Below are positions 8,434 to 17,312 of a stretch of DNA of 64,000 nt, piece by piece (within the stretch, counting starts at the first letter, position 1; each line of letters starts with the position of its first letter). The notes beneath the pieces were generated by a model. It was given only the letters and a program-made list of their open reading frames with translations. It was not told where the DNA came from and made no database searches. The stretch comes from Streptomyces pacificus (GTDB taxonomy: Bacteria > Actinomycetota > Actinomycetes > Streptomycetales > Streptomycetaceae), in contig NZ_BLLG01000001.1 of the NCBI RefSeq assembly GCF_011766325.1, forward strand, positions 62,001 through 126,000, written 5' to 3'. The position numbers and the translations under genes are program-made.

Positions 8434-9588
8434 ATGTACCAGGAACAGCACGGAGATTCCGCGGCCGCCCCGCTCGCGGGCTTCACGGTCGGAGTCACCG
8501 CGGCCCGGCGCGCGGACGAGCTCGGCGCGCTGCTGCGACGCCGCGGGGCGACGGTGTTCCACGCGCCCGCCCTGCGGATCGTTCCCCTCGCGGACGACGG
8601 CCGGCTGCTCGCCGCCACCAGGGAACTCATCGACGACGCACCCGAGGTGGTGGTCGCCACCACCGCCATCGGATTCCGGGGCTGGGTGGAGGCGGCCGAC
8701 GGCTGGGGCTTCGGCGAGCAGCTGCTCTCCTGCCTGAGCGGAGTCGAACTCCTCGCCCGGGGGCCGAAGGTGAAGGGCGCGATCCGGGCGGTCGGCCTCA
8801 CGGAGACGTGGTCGCCCACGTCCGAGTCGATGGCCGAGGTACTGGACCGGCTCCTCGCCGAGGGCGTCGCCGACCGCCGGGTGGCGCTGCAGCTCCACGG
8901 CGAGCCGCTGCCCGGGTTCGCGGAGGCGCTGCGGGCCGCGGGCGCCGAGGTCGTCGCCGTCCCCGTCTACCGGTGGATGCCGCCGGAGGATCTCGCCCCG
9001 CTGGACCGCCTGCTCGACGCGGCGGCGGGGCGGTCCTTGAACGCGCTGACGTTCACCAGCGCCCCGGCAGCGGCGTCGCTCTGCTCCCGTGCCGAAGACC
9101 GCGGGATGCTTCCGGAGCTGCTGGACGCACTCGCCCACGACGTGCTCCCGGCCTGTGTGGGACCGGTCACGGCCCTCGCCCTCCAGGCGCACGGCCTGGA
9201 CACGGTGCAGCCCGACCGGTTCCGGCTGGGTCCGCTCGTCCAGCTGCTCTGCGTCGAACTGCCCGCCCGGGCACGGACCTTGCCGGTGGGCGGCCACCGG
9301 GTCGAGATCCGCGGCCACGCCGTCCTCGTCGACGGCACCGTCCGCCCAGTGCCGCCGGCCGGGATGTCGCTGCTCAACGCCCTGGCCCGGCGCCCGGGTT
9401 GGGTGGTCTCCCGCGCCGACCTGCTGCGTGCGCTGCCCGGCGCCGGGCGGGACGAGCATGCGGTGGAGACGGCCATGGCCCGTCTGCGCGCCGCACTCGG
9501 CGTCCCCCACCTCGTCCAGACCGTGGTGAAGCGGGGCTACCGCCTCGCCGTCGACCCGGCGGCCGACACCGCGTACGCGGACACCTGA
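8434..9588 (+). CDS. nnaR: NnaR-like regulator: HemD (uroporphyrinogen-III synthase-like) domain fused to winged helix
   Basis: A 384-residue two-domain protein. Residues about 15-265 form a HemD-like fold (AGFTVGVTAARRADELGALL, later ALTFTSAPAAASL). Residues about 290-375 are an OmpR/PhoB-type winged helix (ISxxDLLRALPGAGRDEHAVETAMARLRAALG, VVKRGYRL). Start ATG 8434 (MYQEQHGDS). In S. coelicolor the protein next to narK with this layout is NnaR, a co-activator of nitrate/nitrite genes with GlnR (recalled). It is therefore more likely a regulator than the haem-pathway enzyme, although many automatic annotations call it uroporphyrinogen-III synthase. Confidence 0.8.
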   Translation: MYQEQHGDSAAAPLAGFTVGVTAARRADELGALLRRRGATVFHAPALRIVPLADDGRLLAATRELIDDAPEVVVATTAIGFRGWVEAADGWGFGEQLLSCLSGVELLARGPKVKGAIRAVGLTETWSPTSESMAEVLDRLLAEGVADRRVALQLHGEPLPGFAEALRAAGAEVVAVPVYRWMPPEDLAPLDRLLDAAAGRSLNALTFTSAPAAASLCSRAEDRGMLPELLDALAHDVLPACVGPVTALALQAHGLDTVQPDRFRLGPLVQLLCVELPARARTLPVGGHRVEIRGHAVLVDGTVRPVPPAGMSLLNALARRPGWVVSRADLLRALPGAGRDEHAVETAMARLRAALGVPHLVQTVVKRGYRLAVDPAADTAYADT

Positions 9589-9736
9589 CGGGGCGCGGGC
9601 GCGCGGGTGCCGGTCCGGCGCAGGGCCGCGGGCGCGTGCCCGGAGGGCCGGGTCCCGGCGGGGCGGTATCCGAAGAGCCGCGCCCCGAGGCCCCGCACGC
9701 GGGACCGTGCCCGGGGGACCGTGTGTGAGCGGACCC

Positions 9737-9794
9737 GCCGGACCGCGCCCGGGTAACCGCGCCCGGCCGGACCGCGCCCGGGTAACCGCGCCCG
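9737..9794. repeat. 29-bp perfect tandem repeat, two copies
   Basis: Units 9737-9765 and 9766-9794 are identical (start CCGGACCGCGCCCGGGTAAC) and sit in the 260-bp gap between nnaR and the CGNR gene. Partial GCGCCCGGG words continue on both sides. No gene or known element is seen. Confidence 0.9.
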
Positions 9795-9848
9795 GGGGAG
9801 TGCGCCCGGGGGGTTCACGGGGCGCGCCGGCCCGGGCACTCTGAATCC

Positions 9849-10460
9849 ATGGGCATCGGCTCGAACGGCGGGCGGTTCGACTCCGGGCGCGTCTGCCTGG
9901 ATCTCGTGGCGGCGCGGCCGGAGGGCCCCGAAGGGCTCGGCAGATGGCTCCTGGCGGCCGGTCTGGTGCCGCCGGGCACACCGCTGGGCGCGGTGACCGC
10001 CCGCTGGGTAGTGCCGTTCCGTGAACTCCGTGCCTGTGTGGGGGCTCTGGTGGACGCCCAGATCGACCGCCGTACGGGCGTGCCCGCACCGGGGCGGGGT
10101 GTGCCCGCACCGGAGCGCCATGGTGCTCCGGACGGCGCTCTGGCACGGCTCAACGCCTTCGCCGCCGCCGCCCCGCCCGCCGTGACCGCCGTGCGCGACG
10201 GCGACGGCGAACTCGTCCGGGGCCCGATCGCGCGCCCCGAGTGCGCCGCGCTGCTCGCCGCCGTCGCGCGCGACGCCGTGGACCTGCTCACCGACCCGGT
10301 GGCCCGCGCCCGGCTCCGTCGCTGCGAGGGCGAGGGCTGCCACCGTGTGTATCTGGACACATCCCGGGGACGGCGGCGCCGCTGGTGCTCGAGCGAGGTG
10401 TGCGGCAACCGGGAGCGGGTTGCCCGGCACCGGCGTCGTGCGGCCCTCCCGCAGACCTGA
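9849..10460 (+). CDS. CGNR zinc-finger domain protein (ABATE/CGNR family)
   Basis: A 203-residue protein with an N-terminal ABATE-like ligand/stress domain (FDSGRVCLDLVA near the start) and a C-terminal CGNR zinc finger: CEGEGCHRVYLD, then WCSSEVCGNRERVARHRRR, giving four Cys and the CGNR motif followed by a basic helix. Such proteins are presumed DNA-binding regulators. ATG 9849 starts near GGGCACTCTGAATCC. Target unknown. A central Gly/Pro-rich stretch (VPAPGRGVPAPERHG) is a small duplication. Confidence 0.85.
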   Translation: MGIGSNGGRFDSGRVCLDLVAARPEGPEGLGRWLLAAGLVPPGTPLGAVTARWVVPFRELRACVGALVDAQIDRRTGVPAPGRGVPAPERHGAPDGALARLNAFAAAAPPAVTAVRDGDGELVRGPIARPECAALLAAVARDAVDLLTDPVARARLRRCEGEGCHRVYLDTSRGRRRRWCSSEVCGNRERVARHRRRAALPQT

Positions 10461-10644
10461 ACTCCCGTCACTTTCGGCTGTTATCGGCCGGAATGCGGGC
10501 TGGGTCGAGGCCGTTCGCGGTACCCCGCCGAAGAATTCCGGAAGTTTTTCCTGCTCGCGTTGAGCGGCCGGCCGGACTCCTCCGTAGTGATGGAGGACAG
10601 AGAAGCAGTCAGACATCAAACGGGGTCTCGACCGGGAGGTTCAG

Positions 10645-11232
10645 GTGCGCAAGGATGCCGCCGTGGCCGATGACCGTTCAGGTAGGGCCCGGCATCGCGC
10701 CGACTCGTCGCGCACCAGCACATCCGTCCCTGACGAGGAGCTGATGCGCGTGCTGTATCAGGAGCACGCCGGACCCCTCCTCGCCTATGTGCTCCGCCTC
10801 GTGGCCGGCGACCGCCAGCGTGCCGAGGACGTGGTACAGGAAACGCTCATCCGTGCCTGGAAGAATGCCGGTCAGCTCAATCGGGCCACCGGCTCTGTCC
10901 GACCCTGGCTGGTGACGGTCGCACGGCGTATCGTCATCGACGGTCACCGCAGCCGGCAGGCCCGGCCGCAGGAGGTCGACCCGTCGCCGCTGGAGGTCAT
11001 GCCCGCGGAGGACGAGATCGACAAGGCGTTGTGGCTGATGACGCTATCCGATGCGCTCGATGATTTGACCCCTGCTCACAGGGAAGTACTCGTCGAGACG
11101 TATTTCAAAGGGCGTACGGTCAATGAGGCGGCCGAGAAGCTCGGCATACCCAGCGGGACCGTGCGGTCCCGGGTGTTCTACGCACTGCGTTCCATGAAGC
11201 TCGCACTGGAGGAGAGGGGGGTCACGGCATGA
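10645..11232 (+). CDS. sigU: ECF RNA polymerase sigma factor, SigU-like
   Basis: A 195-residue ECF sigma factor. Region 2 (LMRVLYQEHAGPLLAYVLRL, then AEDVVQETLIRAWKNA) and region 4 (LTPAHREVLVETYFKGRTVNEAAEKLG) are complete. GTG 10645 is chosen because GGGAGGTTCAG lies just upstream. The stop overlaps the ATG of the zinc-type anti-sigma gene, the usual co-translated pair. In S. coelicolor the sigma factor at this place is SigU (SCO2954), whose uncontrolled activity disturbs development; the name is assigned on order and pairing, from memory. Confidence 0.88.
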   Translation: MRKDAAVADDRSGRARHRADSSRTSTSVPDEELMRVLYQEHAGPLLAYVLRLVAGDRQRAEDVVQETLIRAWKNAGQLNRATGSVRPWLVTVARRIVIDGHRSRQARPQEVDPSPLEVMPAEDEIDKALWLMTLSDALDDLTPAHREVLVETYFKGRTVNEAAEKLGIPSGTVRSRVFYALRSMKLALEERGVTA

Positions 11233-12080
11233 ACAGGCAGGACCAGTCCGGGCAGTTCGGACAGTCCGAAGAGGGGTCGGTCCACGAGACGGCCGGGGCG
11301 TATGTCCTCGGCATCCTCGACGAAGCTGAAGCCACCGCGTTCGAGGCGCATCTGGCCGGCTGCGACATCTGCGCCGCCCACCTCGAGGAGTTCGCGGGCA
11401 TGGAGCCGATGCTGGCGATGCTCGCCGACGCCCCGGTGCGGCCGGGTGTGCCCCGGCAACCGGCTGCGCTGCCCTTCGACAGCAAGATCATGCAGCCTCC
11501 GGAGCGCGCCGCGGCCGTGGTGCCGACCGCGCCGAGTCCGCAACTGCTGGACCGGCTCGTGGACGAGGTCGCGGTGAAGCGCTCCCGGAAGCGCCGCCGC
11601 AGCCTGTACATGATCGCGGCGTCGGTCGTGCTCATCCTGGGCGGACCCGCCGTCGCGGTGGTCGTCACCCAGGACGACGCCACGGCGGGCAGCACCGGGG
11701 CGCCCCGGACGACCAGCGCCGCGGAGGACGTGTTCTTCGACGACCTGGCGGAGAAGATCGAGGCGACGAACGCGGCCACCGGGGTGTCCGCCACCGTCGG
11801 CCTGGAGGAGAAGGGCTGGGGCATCCACGCGGTCCTGGAACTCAAGAACGTCAAGGGCCCGCTGAAGTGCAGCCTGGTCGCCGTCCCCAAGAGCGGCGAG
11901 GAGGAGGTCATGACCTCCTGGTCCGTCCCGGAGCGCGGGTACGGCATCGCGGACAGCACGGACGAGGAGGCCAGGAAACCGCTGTACATCCACGGCGGCG
12001 CCGCCATGGAGCGCAACGAGATCGACCACTTCGAGGTGCGTACCCTCGACGGGCAGGTCCTGGTGGAGGTCGACGGCTGA
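11229..12080 (+). CDS. rsuA: Zinc-binding anti-sigma factor, RsuA-like
   Basis: A 283-residue membrane protein. The N-terminal ZAS domain has the HxxxCxxC motif (HLAGCDICAAHL, about residues 40-50) and precedes a TM segment at about 130-153 (SLYMIAASVVLILGGPAVAV). The extracellular C-terminal part ends in a beta-rich segment, perhaps a sensor. It overlaps the sigma gene by 4 bp (ATGA) and should hold that sigma factor at the membrane. Next gene is 100 bp downstream. Confidence 0.86.
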   Translation: MNRQDQSGQFGQSEEGSVHETAGAYVLGILDEAEATAFEAHLAGCDICAAHLEEFAGMEPMLAMLADAPVRPGVPRQPAALPFDSKIMQPPERAAAVVPTAPSPQLLDRLVDEVAVKRSRKRRRSLYMIAASVVLILGGPAVAVVVTQDDATAGSTGAPRTTSAAEDVFFDDLAEKIEATNAATGVSATVGLEEKGWGIHAVLELKNVKGPLKCSLVAVPKSGEEEVMTSWSVPERGYGIADSTDEEARKPLYIHGGAAMERNEIDHFEVRTLDGQVLVEVDG

Positions 12081-12182
12081 GCCGACGACACCCGGAGCAC
12101 GGCAGCGGACCTCCCGCCTGACATCACGGCCCCCTTCGCGTACGGTTGACGGCTGCCCAGTGCACGTCAGAAGGGGGCCACG

Positions 12183-14621
12183 GTGGCCGCGCAGGAAGCC
12201 GCTGTCGACTCGGTCCGGGACCGCGAGATCCTTGTCGAACAGGACCATCTGGACCAGGTGTACCGCCGACTCGAGGAGAAGATCCACGAGGCTGAGTTCC
12301 TCATGGACGACGCCGCCAAACGCGGCCAGGTCGGCACGCCCGGCGCGCTCGCCGAGCGGGACGCCCAGGTGTTCCGCGCCGGGATCCACCTCAACCGGCT
12401 CAACAGCGAGTTCGAGGACTTCCTCTTCGGCCGCATCGACCTGCTGCGCGGCAAGGACGGCAAGCGGGGGCCCGACGGGGCGTACACCTCGGTGGAGCCC
12501 GCCGAGGACGCCGTGCGGTCGGACGGGGCGGGGCAGCACGCCGACATCGCCGAGACGCTGCACATCGGCCGGATCGGCGTGCTCGACTCCGACTACGCGC
12601 CCCTGGTCGTCGACTGGCGTGCGCCCGCCGCCGCGCCCTTCTACCGCTCCACGCCGGTCGACCCCGGCCGGGTGGTGCGCCGCCGGGTCATCCGCTCCAA
12701 GGGCCGCCGGGTCCTCGGCGTCGAGGACGACCTGATGCGCCCCGAGCTGACCGCCCGCCTCGACGGCGCCGAACTGGCCGTCATCGGCGACGGCGCCCTG
12801 ATGGCCGCGCTCGGCCAGGCCCGTACCCACACCATGCGGGACATCGTGTCCTCCATCCAGGCCGAGCAGGACCTGGTGATCAGGGCACCCGCGGCCTCGG
12901 TCACGGAGGTCTCCGGCGGCCCCGGCACCGGGAAGACGGCCGTCGCACTGCACCGGGCCGCGTATCTGCTCTACCAGGACCGGCGCCGGTACGCCGGCGG
13001 AATCCTCGTCGTCTCCCCGACCCCGCTGCTCGTCGCCTACACCGAGGGCGTCCTGCCCTCGCTGGGCGAGGAGGGGCAGGTCGCGATCCGGGCGGTGGGC
13101 TCCCTGGTCGACGGCACCGAGGCCACGGTGTACGACGATCCGGCGGTCGCCCGCGTCAAGGGCTCTCTGCGGATGGCGAAGGTGCTGCGCAGGGCGGCCC
13201 GGGGCGCCCTGGAAGCGGGCGGCCCCCCCGACCGGCTGCGGGTCGTCGCCTTCGGCCGCCGGCTGGAGCTGGAGGCCGAGGAACTCCGGCGCATCCGCCA
13301 CAGCGTCCTCGGCGGCACCGCGCCCGTCAACCTGCTGCGGCCGCGCGCCCGCAGACTGCTCCTGGACGCCCTGTACGCCAAGTCGGGGGCGGCCGGACGG
13401 CACAGCGATCCGGAACTCGCCGCCGAGCTGCGGTCGTCCTTCGACGCCGATGTCAGTTCTGAGGACTCGTTCGCCGGCTTCCTGCACGCGTGGTGGCCCG
13501 AGCTGACACCACGTGGGGTGCTCGCCGCGATGGCCGACGAGCGGCGGCTGGGCCGCTGGTCGCGCCGCGTCCTGAACCCCGGCGAGGTGCGCAGGGTCGC
13601 CCGCAGTCTCAGACGCGACGGCCTGTCCGTGCACGATGTGGCGGTCCTCGACGAGTTGCAGGCGATCCTCGGCGCCGCCGCCCGCCCGAAGCGCAAGCGC
13701 GAGGTGGACCCGCTGGACCAGCTCACCGGGCTGGAGGAGCTGATGCCGCAGCGCGAGGAGTCCCCGCGCGAGCGCGCCGAGCGGCTCGCCGCGGAGCGCA
13801 CCGAGTACGCCCATGTCATCGTCGACGAGGCCCAGGACCTCACGCCCATGCAGTGGCGGATGGTCGGCCGCCGCGGACGGCACGCCACCTGGACGATCGT
13901 GGGCGACCCCGCCCAGTCGTCCTGGTCGGACCCCGACGAGGCCGCCGAGGCACGCGACGAGGCCCTCGGCAGCCGTCCGCGCCGCCGCTTCGAGCTCACC
14001 GTGAACTACCGCAACCCCTCCGAGGTGGCCGAGCTCGCCGCCGGGGTGCTGGCGCTGGCCATGCCGGGGATGGTGGCACCCCGGGCCGTCCGTTCGACGG
14101 GTCTGCGGCCCCGGTTCGCGGTGGCCGGGGACGACCTGGAGCGGACGGTGCGGCAGGAGACCCGGCGCCTGCTGGACGAGGTCGGCGGCACCGTCGGCGT
14201 CGTCGTCGCGATGGACCGGCGCGGGGAGGCCGCCCGCTGGCTCGACGGGCTCGGCGGCCGTGCGGTCGCCCTCGGCTCGCTTGAGGCGAAGGGACTGGAG
14301 TACGACGCGACGGTGGTGGTGTCCCCCGCGGAGATCGCCGACGAGTCGCCGGCCGGTCTGCGGGTGCTGTACGTGGCGCTGACCCGCGCCACCCAGCGGC
14401 TCACGGTGGTCTCGGGCCGGCGCGACGAGCCCGACGCGGACGGGGTACCGGACCTGCTCAGGGGTGACGGGGTACCGGACCTGCTCAGGGGTGACGGGGT
14501 ACCGGACCTGCTCAGGGGTGACGGGGTACCGGACCTGCCCGGTGGTGACGGGGTACCGGACCTGCCCGGTGGTGACGGAGTACCGGACCTGCCCGGGGCG
14601 GATGGGTTCCGGACCTGCTGA
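12183..14621 (+). CDS. HelD/HelR-type UvrD-like ATPase (RNA polymerase recycling)
   Basis: An 812-residue superfamily-1 ATPase. An N-terminal coiled coil (about 15-75; DHLDQVYRRLEEKIHEAEFL) precedes Walker A (SGGPGTGKT, about 245), Walker B (VIVDEAQDLTP, about 547) and late motif RVLYVALTRATQRL. Family members bind RNA polymerase; some release it from DNA or from rifamycins. Starts at GTG 12183 after AAGGGGG. Very odd C-terminus: from about residue 753 the protein is six copies of a 9-residue unit (DGVPDLLRG x3, then DGVPDLPGG variants) and ends DGFRTC, encoded by a 27-bp minisatellite. Confidence 0.88.
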   Translation: MAAQEAAVDSVRDREILVEQDHLDQVYRRLEEKIHEAEFLMDDAAKRGQVGTPGALAERDAQVFRAGIHLNRLNSEFEDFLFGRIDLLRGKDGKRGPDGAYTSVEPAEDAVRSDGAGQHADIAETLHIGRIGVLDSDYAPLVVDWRAPAAAPFYRSTPVDPGRVVRRRVIRSKGRRVLGVEDDLMRPELTARLDGAELAVIGDGALMAALGQARTHTMRDIVSSIQAEQDLVIRAPAASVTEVSGGPGTGKTAVALHRAAYLLYQDRRRYAGGILVVSPTPLLVAYTEGVLPSLGEEGQVAIRAVGSLVDGTEATVYDDPAVARVKGSLRMAKVLRRAARGALEAGGPPDRLRVVAFGRRLELEAEELRRIRHSVLGGTAPVNLLRPRARRLLLDALYAKSGAAGRHSDPELAAELRSSFDADVSSEDSFAGFLHAWWPELTPRGVLAAMADERRLGRWSRRVLNPGEVRRVARSLRRDGLSVHDVAVLDELQAILGAAARPKRKREVDPLDQLTGLEELMPQREESPRERAERLAAERTEYAHVIVDEAQDLTPMQWRMVGRRGRHATWTIVGDPAQSSWSDPDEAAEARDEALGSRPRRRFELTVNYRNPSEVAELAAGVLALAMPGMVAPRAVRSTGLRPRFAVAGDDLERTVRQETRRLLDEVGGTVGVVVAMDRRGEAARWLDGLGGRAVALGSLEAKGLEYDATVVVSPAEIADESPAGLRVLYVALTRATQRLTVVSGRRDEPDADGVPDLLRGDGVPDLLRGDGVPDLLRGDGVPDLPGGDGVPDLPGGDGVPDLPGADGFRTC
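14439..14600 (+). repeat. 27-bp coding minisatellite, six units
   Basis: Units begin at 14439, 14466, 14493, 14520, 14547 and 14574. The first three are near-identical and carry GGTACC and CTGCTCAGG; the last three change CTCAGG to CCCGGT. A decayed copy runs to the stop, and CCGGACCTGC words recur downstream (about 14690), so the array once extended past the present stop. Confidence 0.95.
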
Positions 14622-14941
14622 GGGTCGCGGACCCCCCGAGGGGGAAGGGACTCCGGTCCTGCTCAGGGCCGGCGGGCGCCGGACCTGCCGCGGGGGCCGA
14701 GGCGGCGGGCGGGCCGGGCCGGGCGGAGCGGGGCGTGGGGGCGGGGTGGGGAGGGCAGCCGGCAGAGGCGGTGCGCAGCCGGAAGGGCCGACTCGCCAAG
14801 GGGGAATCACCTTCCGGGACTGTTTGTTAGCCTGTGTACGGCACCGGCCCGATCCAAGCCCCCGGGCCCAACCTTCGTCCCTTCGAGGGACCACTTGCCG
14901 CGAGGCGAGCATGGCGGGTCGGTGTCACAGCGCGTGCGGAG

Positions 14942-14973
14942 GAGGTCCGCTTCACCACGGTGAGGCGGACCTC
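14942..14973. terminator. Strong hairpin, probable bidirectional terminator
   Basis: AGGTCCGC (14943-14950) pairs perfectly with GCGGACCT (14965-14972); the stem continues inward as TTCACC/GGTGAG with a 2-nt loop. The stem is about 15 bp. Sits between the HelD gene and the malic enzyme promoter; CTTCGTCTG follows rather than a U-run. Confidence 0.6.
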
Positions 14974-15051
14974 TTCGTCTGCCCGTTCCTCTGCTCATCC
15001 ATGATTTCTCGTATGGTGGAAAGTATTTTCCGAGGTCAAAACGCACAGTAT

Positions 15052-15070
15052 TACCTGCTACTGGCAGGTA
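15052..15070. promoter_or_regulatory. Perfect palindrome upstream of malic enzyme
   Basis: TACCTGC-TACTG-GCAGGTA, a 7-bp perfect inverted repeat with a 5-bp spacer, about 80 bp before the malic enzyme start, in an AT-tinged promoter-like stretch. Size and symmetry fit a dimeric repressor site; the binding protein is unknown. Confidence 0.5.
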
Positions 15071-15151
15071 GGTGCGACCATCGGATGGCCCCGCCCCGGT
15101 CCTCACCGGGCGGTGCGGCAACGAAGCTAGGGAAAGCAGAGGAACTCGGCC

Positions 15152-16585
15152 ATGGCAACGGCGCCCAGCGTCTCGTACTCGATGACGGTCCGGCTGGAGG
15201 TGCCCGCGAGCGGAACCGCAGTCTCGCAGCTCACCACGGCGGTGGAGTCCTCCGGCGGCTCGGTCTCCGGTCTCGACGTCACGGCGTCCGGACATGAGAA
15301 GCTCCGGATCGACGTCACCATCGCGGCGACGTCCACCACGCACGCCGACGAGATCGTCGAGAAGCTGCGCACCATCGAGGGCGTCACCCTCGGCAAGGTG
15401 TCCGACCGGACCTTCCTCATGCACCTCGGCGGCAAGATCGAGATGCAGTCCAAGCACCCCATCCGCAACCGCGACGACCTCTCGATGGTCTACACCCCCG
15501 GTGTGGCGCGGGTCTGCATGGCGATCGCCGAGAACCCCGAGGACGCCCGCCGTCTCACCATCAAGCGCAACTCCGTCGCGGTCGTGACGGACGGCTCCGC
15601 GGTACTCGGCCTCGGCAACATCGGCCCGAAGGCCGCCCTGCCCGTCATGGAGGGCAAGGCTGCGCTGTTCAAGCGCTTCGCCGGCATCGACGCCTGGCCG
15701 ATCTGCCTGGACACCCAGGACACCGACGCCATCGTCGAGATCGTCAGGGCCATCGCCCCCGGTTTCGCGGGTATCAACCTGGAGGACATCTCCGCCCCCC
15801 GCTGCTTCGAGATCGAGGCACGGCTGCGCGAGGCACTCGACATCCCCGTCTTCCACGACGACCAGCACGGCACCGCGATCGTCGTGCTCGCCGCGCTCAC
15901 CAACGCACTGCGGGTGGTGGGCAAGGAGGTCGGGGATGTCCGGGTCGTCATGTCCGGCGCCGGCGCGGCCGGTACCGCCATCCTGAAACTCCTCATCGCC
16001 GCGGGCGTCAAGCACGCCGTCGTCGCCGACATCCACGGCGTCGTCCACGCCGGCCGCGAGGACCTCGTGGACGCCGTACCCGGATCGGCCCTGCGGTGGA
16101 TCGCCGACAACACCAATCCCGAAGGCGTCACCGGCACACTGAGGGAGGCCGTGCGCGGCGCCGATGTGTTCATCGGGGTCTCCGCCCCGAACGTGCTCGG
16201 CCCCAAAGACGTCGCCGCGATGGCGGACGACGCGATCGTCTTCGCGCTGGCGAACCCCGACCCCGAGGTCGACCCGGCGATCGCCCGGCAGACCGCGGCC
16301 GTTGTGGCCACCGGCCGCAGCGACTTCCCGAACCAGATCAACAACGTGCTGGTCTTCCCCGGTGTCTTCCGCGGCCTCCTCGACGCGCAGTCGCGCACGG
16401 TCAACACGGAGATGATGCTGGCCGCGGCCACGGCGCTGGCGGACGTCGTCACCGAGGACGAGCTCAATCCGAACTACATCATCCCGTCCGTCTTCAACGA
16501 CAAGGTCGCGGGCGCGGTCGCCGGGGCCGTCCGGGACGCGGCGCGGGCGGCGGGTGCGGTGGTGTCGGGCGCGGGCGAGGTCTGA
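15152..16585 (+). CDS. NAD-dependent malic enzyme with N-terminal ACT domain
   Basis: Oxidative decarboxylation of malate to pyruvate. Of 477 residues, about 1-85 form an ACT regulatory domain (SYSMTVRLEVPASGTAVSQL); the malic domain follows (SMVYTPGVARVC, FHDDQHGTAIV), then a Rossmann domain with SGAGAAGTA. Active-site features Tyr (VYTPG), Lys (EGKAALFKRF) and the acidic metal ligands (LEDI, FHDDQ) are present. ATG 15152 fits. From position this is the SCO2951-type malic oxidoreductase of Streptomyces. The ACT domain suggests allosteric control. Confidence 0.93.
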   Translation: MATAPSVSYSMTVRLEVPASGTAVSQLTTAVESSGGSVSGLDVTASGHEKLRIDVTIAATSTTHADEIVEKLRTIEGVTLGKVSDRTFLMHLGGKIEMQSKHPIRNRDDLSMVYTPGVARVCMAIAENPEDARRLTIKRNSVAVVTDGSAVLGLGNIGPKAALPVMEGKAALFKRFAGIDAWPICLDTQDTDAIVEIVRAIAPGFAGINLEDISAPRCFEIEARLREALDIPVFHDDQHGTAIVVLAALTNALRVVGKEVGDVRVVMSGAGAAGTAILKLLIAAGVKHAVVADIHGVVHAGREDLVDAVPGSALRWIADNTNPEGVTGTLREAVRGADVFIGVSAPNVLGPKDVAAMADDAIVFALANPDPEVDPAIARQTAAVVATGRSDFPNQINNVLVFPGVFRGLLDAQSRTVNTEMMLAAATALADVVTEDELNPNYIIPSVFNDKVAGAVAGAVRDAARAAGAVVSGAGEV

Positions 16586-16982
16586 GCCCGGCGGGTCGCG
16601 GGCGCGGTGTGGGCCGGGCATGGTGCGAGACCGGCGCGTCGCGGTTCGCGGGCCCGGAAGACCGCCCGTAGGGTGGCGGACCATGAGCCCGCGAAGGGCC
16701 GCGCGACCTCGGAGGACCCACCTCCGGCGGGCTTCCTCCGGCCGTTTCGGCTTCACGGAGTCCGCAGGGAGTCGACGGAACGTCACCGGAACAAGCCAGT
16801 GGCGCTTTTCGTGTGACTCCGGAGGGTGCCGGATTGGCTTTCCCGCCGCTGGTGGGGGCAGGATGCTCAATTGGGCGCGAGGGTCTGACAGCAGACCCGG
16901 GTCCGGGGAACTGTCCGAGGGCCCTGGCAGCATCGGCTTCGATCTCACGCCTCACAGGCAAGAAGAACACGGGAGTAAGAAC
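16586..16982. other. 397-bp leader region before hupA
   Basis: No gene supported. The last 250 bp are lower in GC than the surroundings (GGCGCTTTTCGTGTGACTCC around 16800) and probably contain the hupA promoter and a long 5' untranslated region. No riboswitch could be recognised by eye. Confidence 0.6.
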
Positions 16983-17264
16983 ATGAACCGCAGTGAGCTG
17001 GTGGCCGCGCTGGCCGACCGTGCCGAGGTGACCCGCAAGGACGCCGACGCTGTGCTGGCCGCCTTCGCCGAGGTCGTCGGCGAGATCGTCGCCAAGGGCG
17101 ACGAGAAGGTCACCATCCCCGGTTTCCTGACCTTCGAGCGCACCCACCGTGCCGCTCGCACCGCCCGCAACCCGCAGACCGGCGACCCGATCCAGATCCC
17201 GGCCGGCTTCAGCGTGAAGGTCTCCGCGGGCTCCAAGCTCAAGGAAGCCGCGAAGGGCAAGTAG
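16983..17264 (+). CDS. hupA: HU-family nucleoid protein
   Basis: A 93-residue histone-like protein, full length for HU without the Lys-rich tail of the second Streptomyces HU (HupS). Begins MNRSELVAALADRAEVTRKD; the signature GFLTFERTHRAARTARNPQT is the DNA-contacting beta arm with its Pro-containing tip. Binds and bends DNA non-specifically as a dimer. Start ATG 16983 follows GGGAGTAAG. A strong terminator lies 10 bp after the stop, so it is monocistronic. Confidence 0.95.
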   Translation: MNRSELVAALADRAEVTRKDADAVLAAFAEVVGEIVAKGDEKVTIPGFLTFERTHRAARTARNPQTGDPIQIPAGFSVKVSAGSKLKEAAKGK

Positions 17265-17274
17265 GCCCGGGAGG

Positions 17275-17312
17275 CGAGGGCGGCCACTTCCCTTCGGGGG
17301 TGGCCGCCCTCG
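17275..17312 (+). terminator. Rho-independent-type terminator of hupA
   Basis: CGAGGGCGGCCAC (17275-17287) pairs perfectly with GTGGCCGCCCTCG (17300-17312) around a 12-nt loop containing TTCG. No T-run follows, as usual in Streptomyces. Confidence 0.88.

Larger units (their letters stand above)
14622..15151. other. 530-bp intergenic region before malic enzyme
   Basis: No gene is supported. The left half is GC-rich decayed repeat. The right half (about 14820-15120) is unusually AT-tinged for the window and carries two perfect inverted repeats, listed separately. It probably holds the malic enzyme promoter. Confidence 0.7.

Noticed and set aside
8434..9588. Simple annotation as uroporphyrinogen-III synthase
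   Set aside because: The C-terminal winged helix and the position next to narK fit the NnaR regulator better.
9737..9794. CRISPR-like direct repeats
   Set aside because: Units are tandem without spacers, and there are no cas genes.
11178..14912. 1244-residue minus-strand frame
   Set aside because: Antisense shadow of the sigma, anti-sigma and HelD genes; His/Val/Asp-rich with no family.
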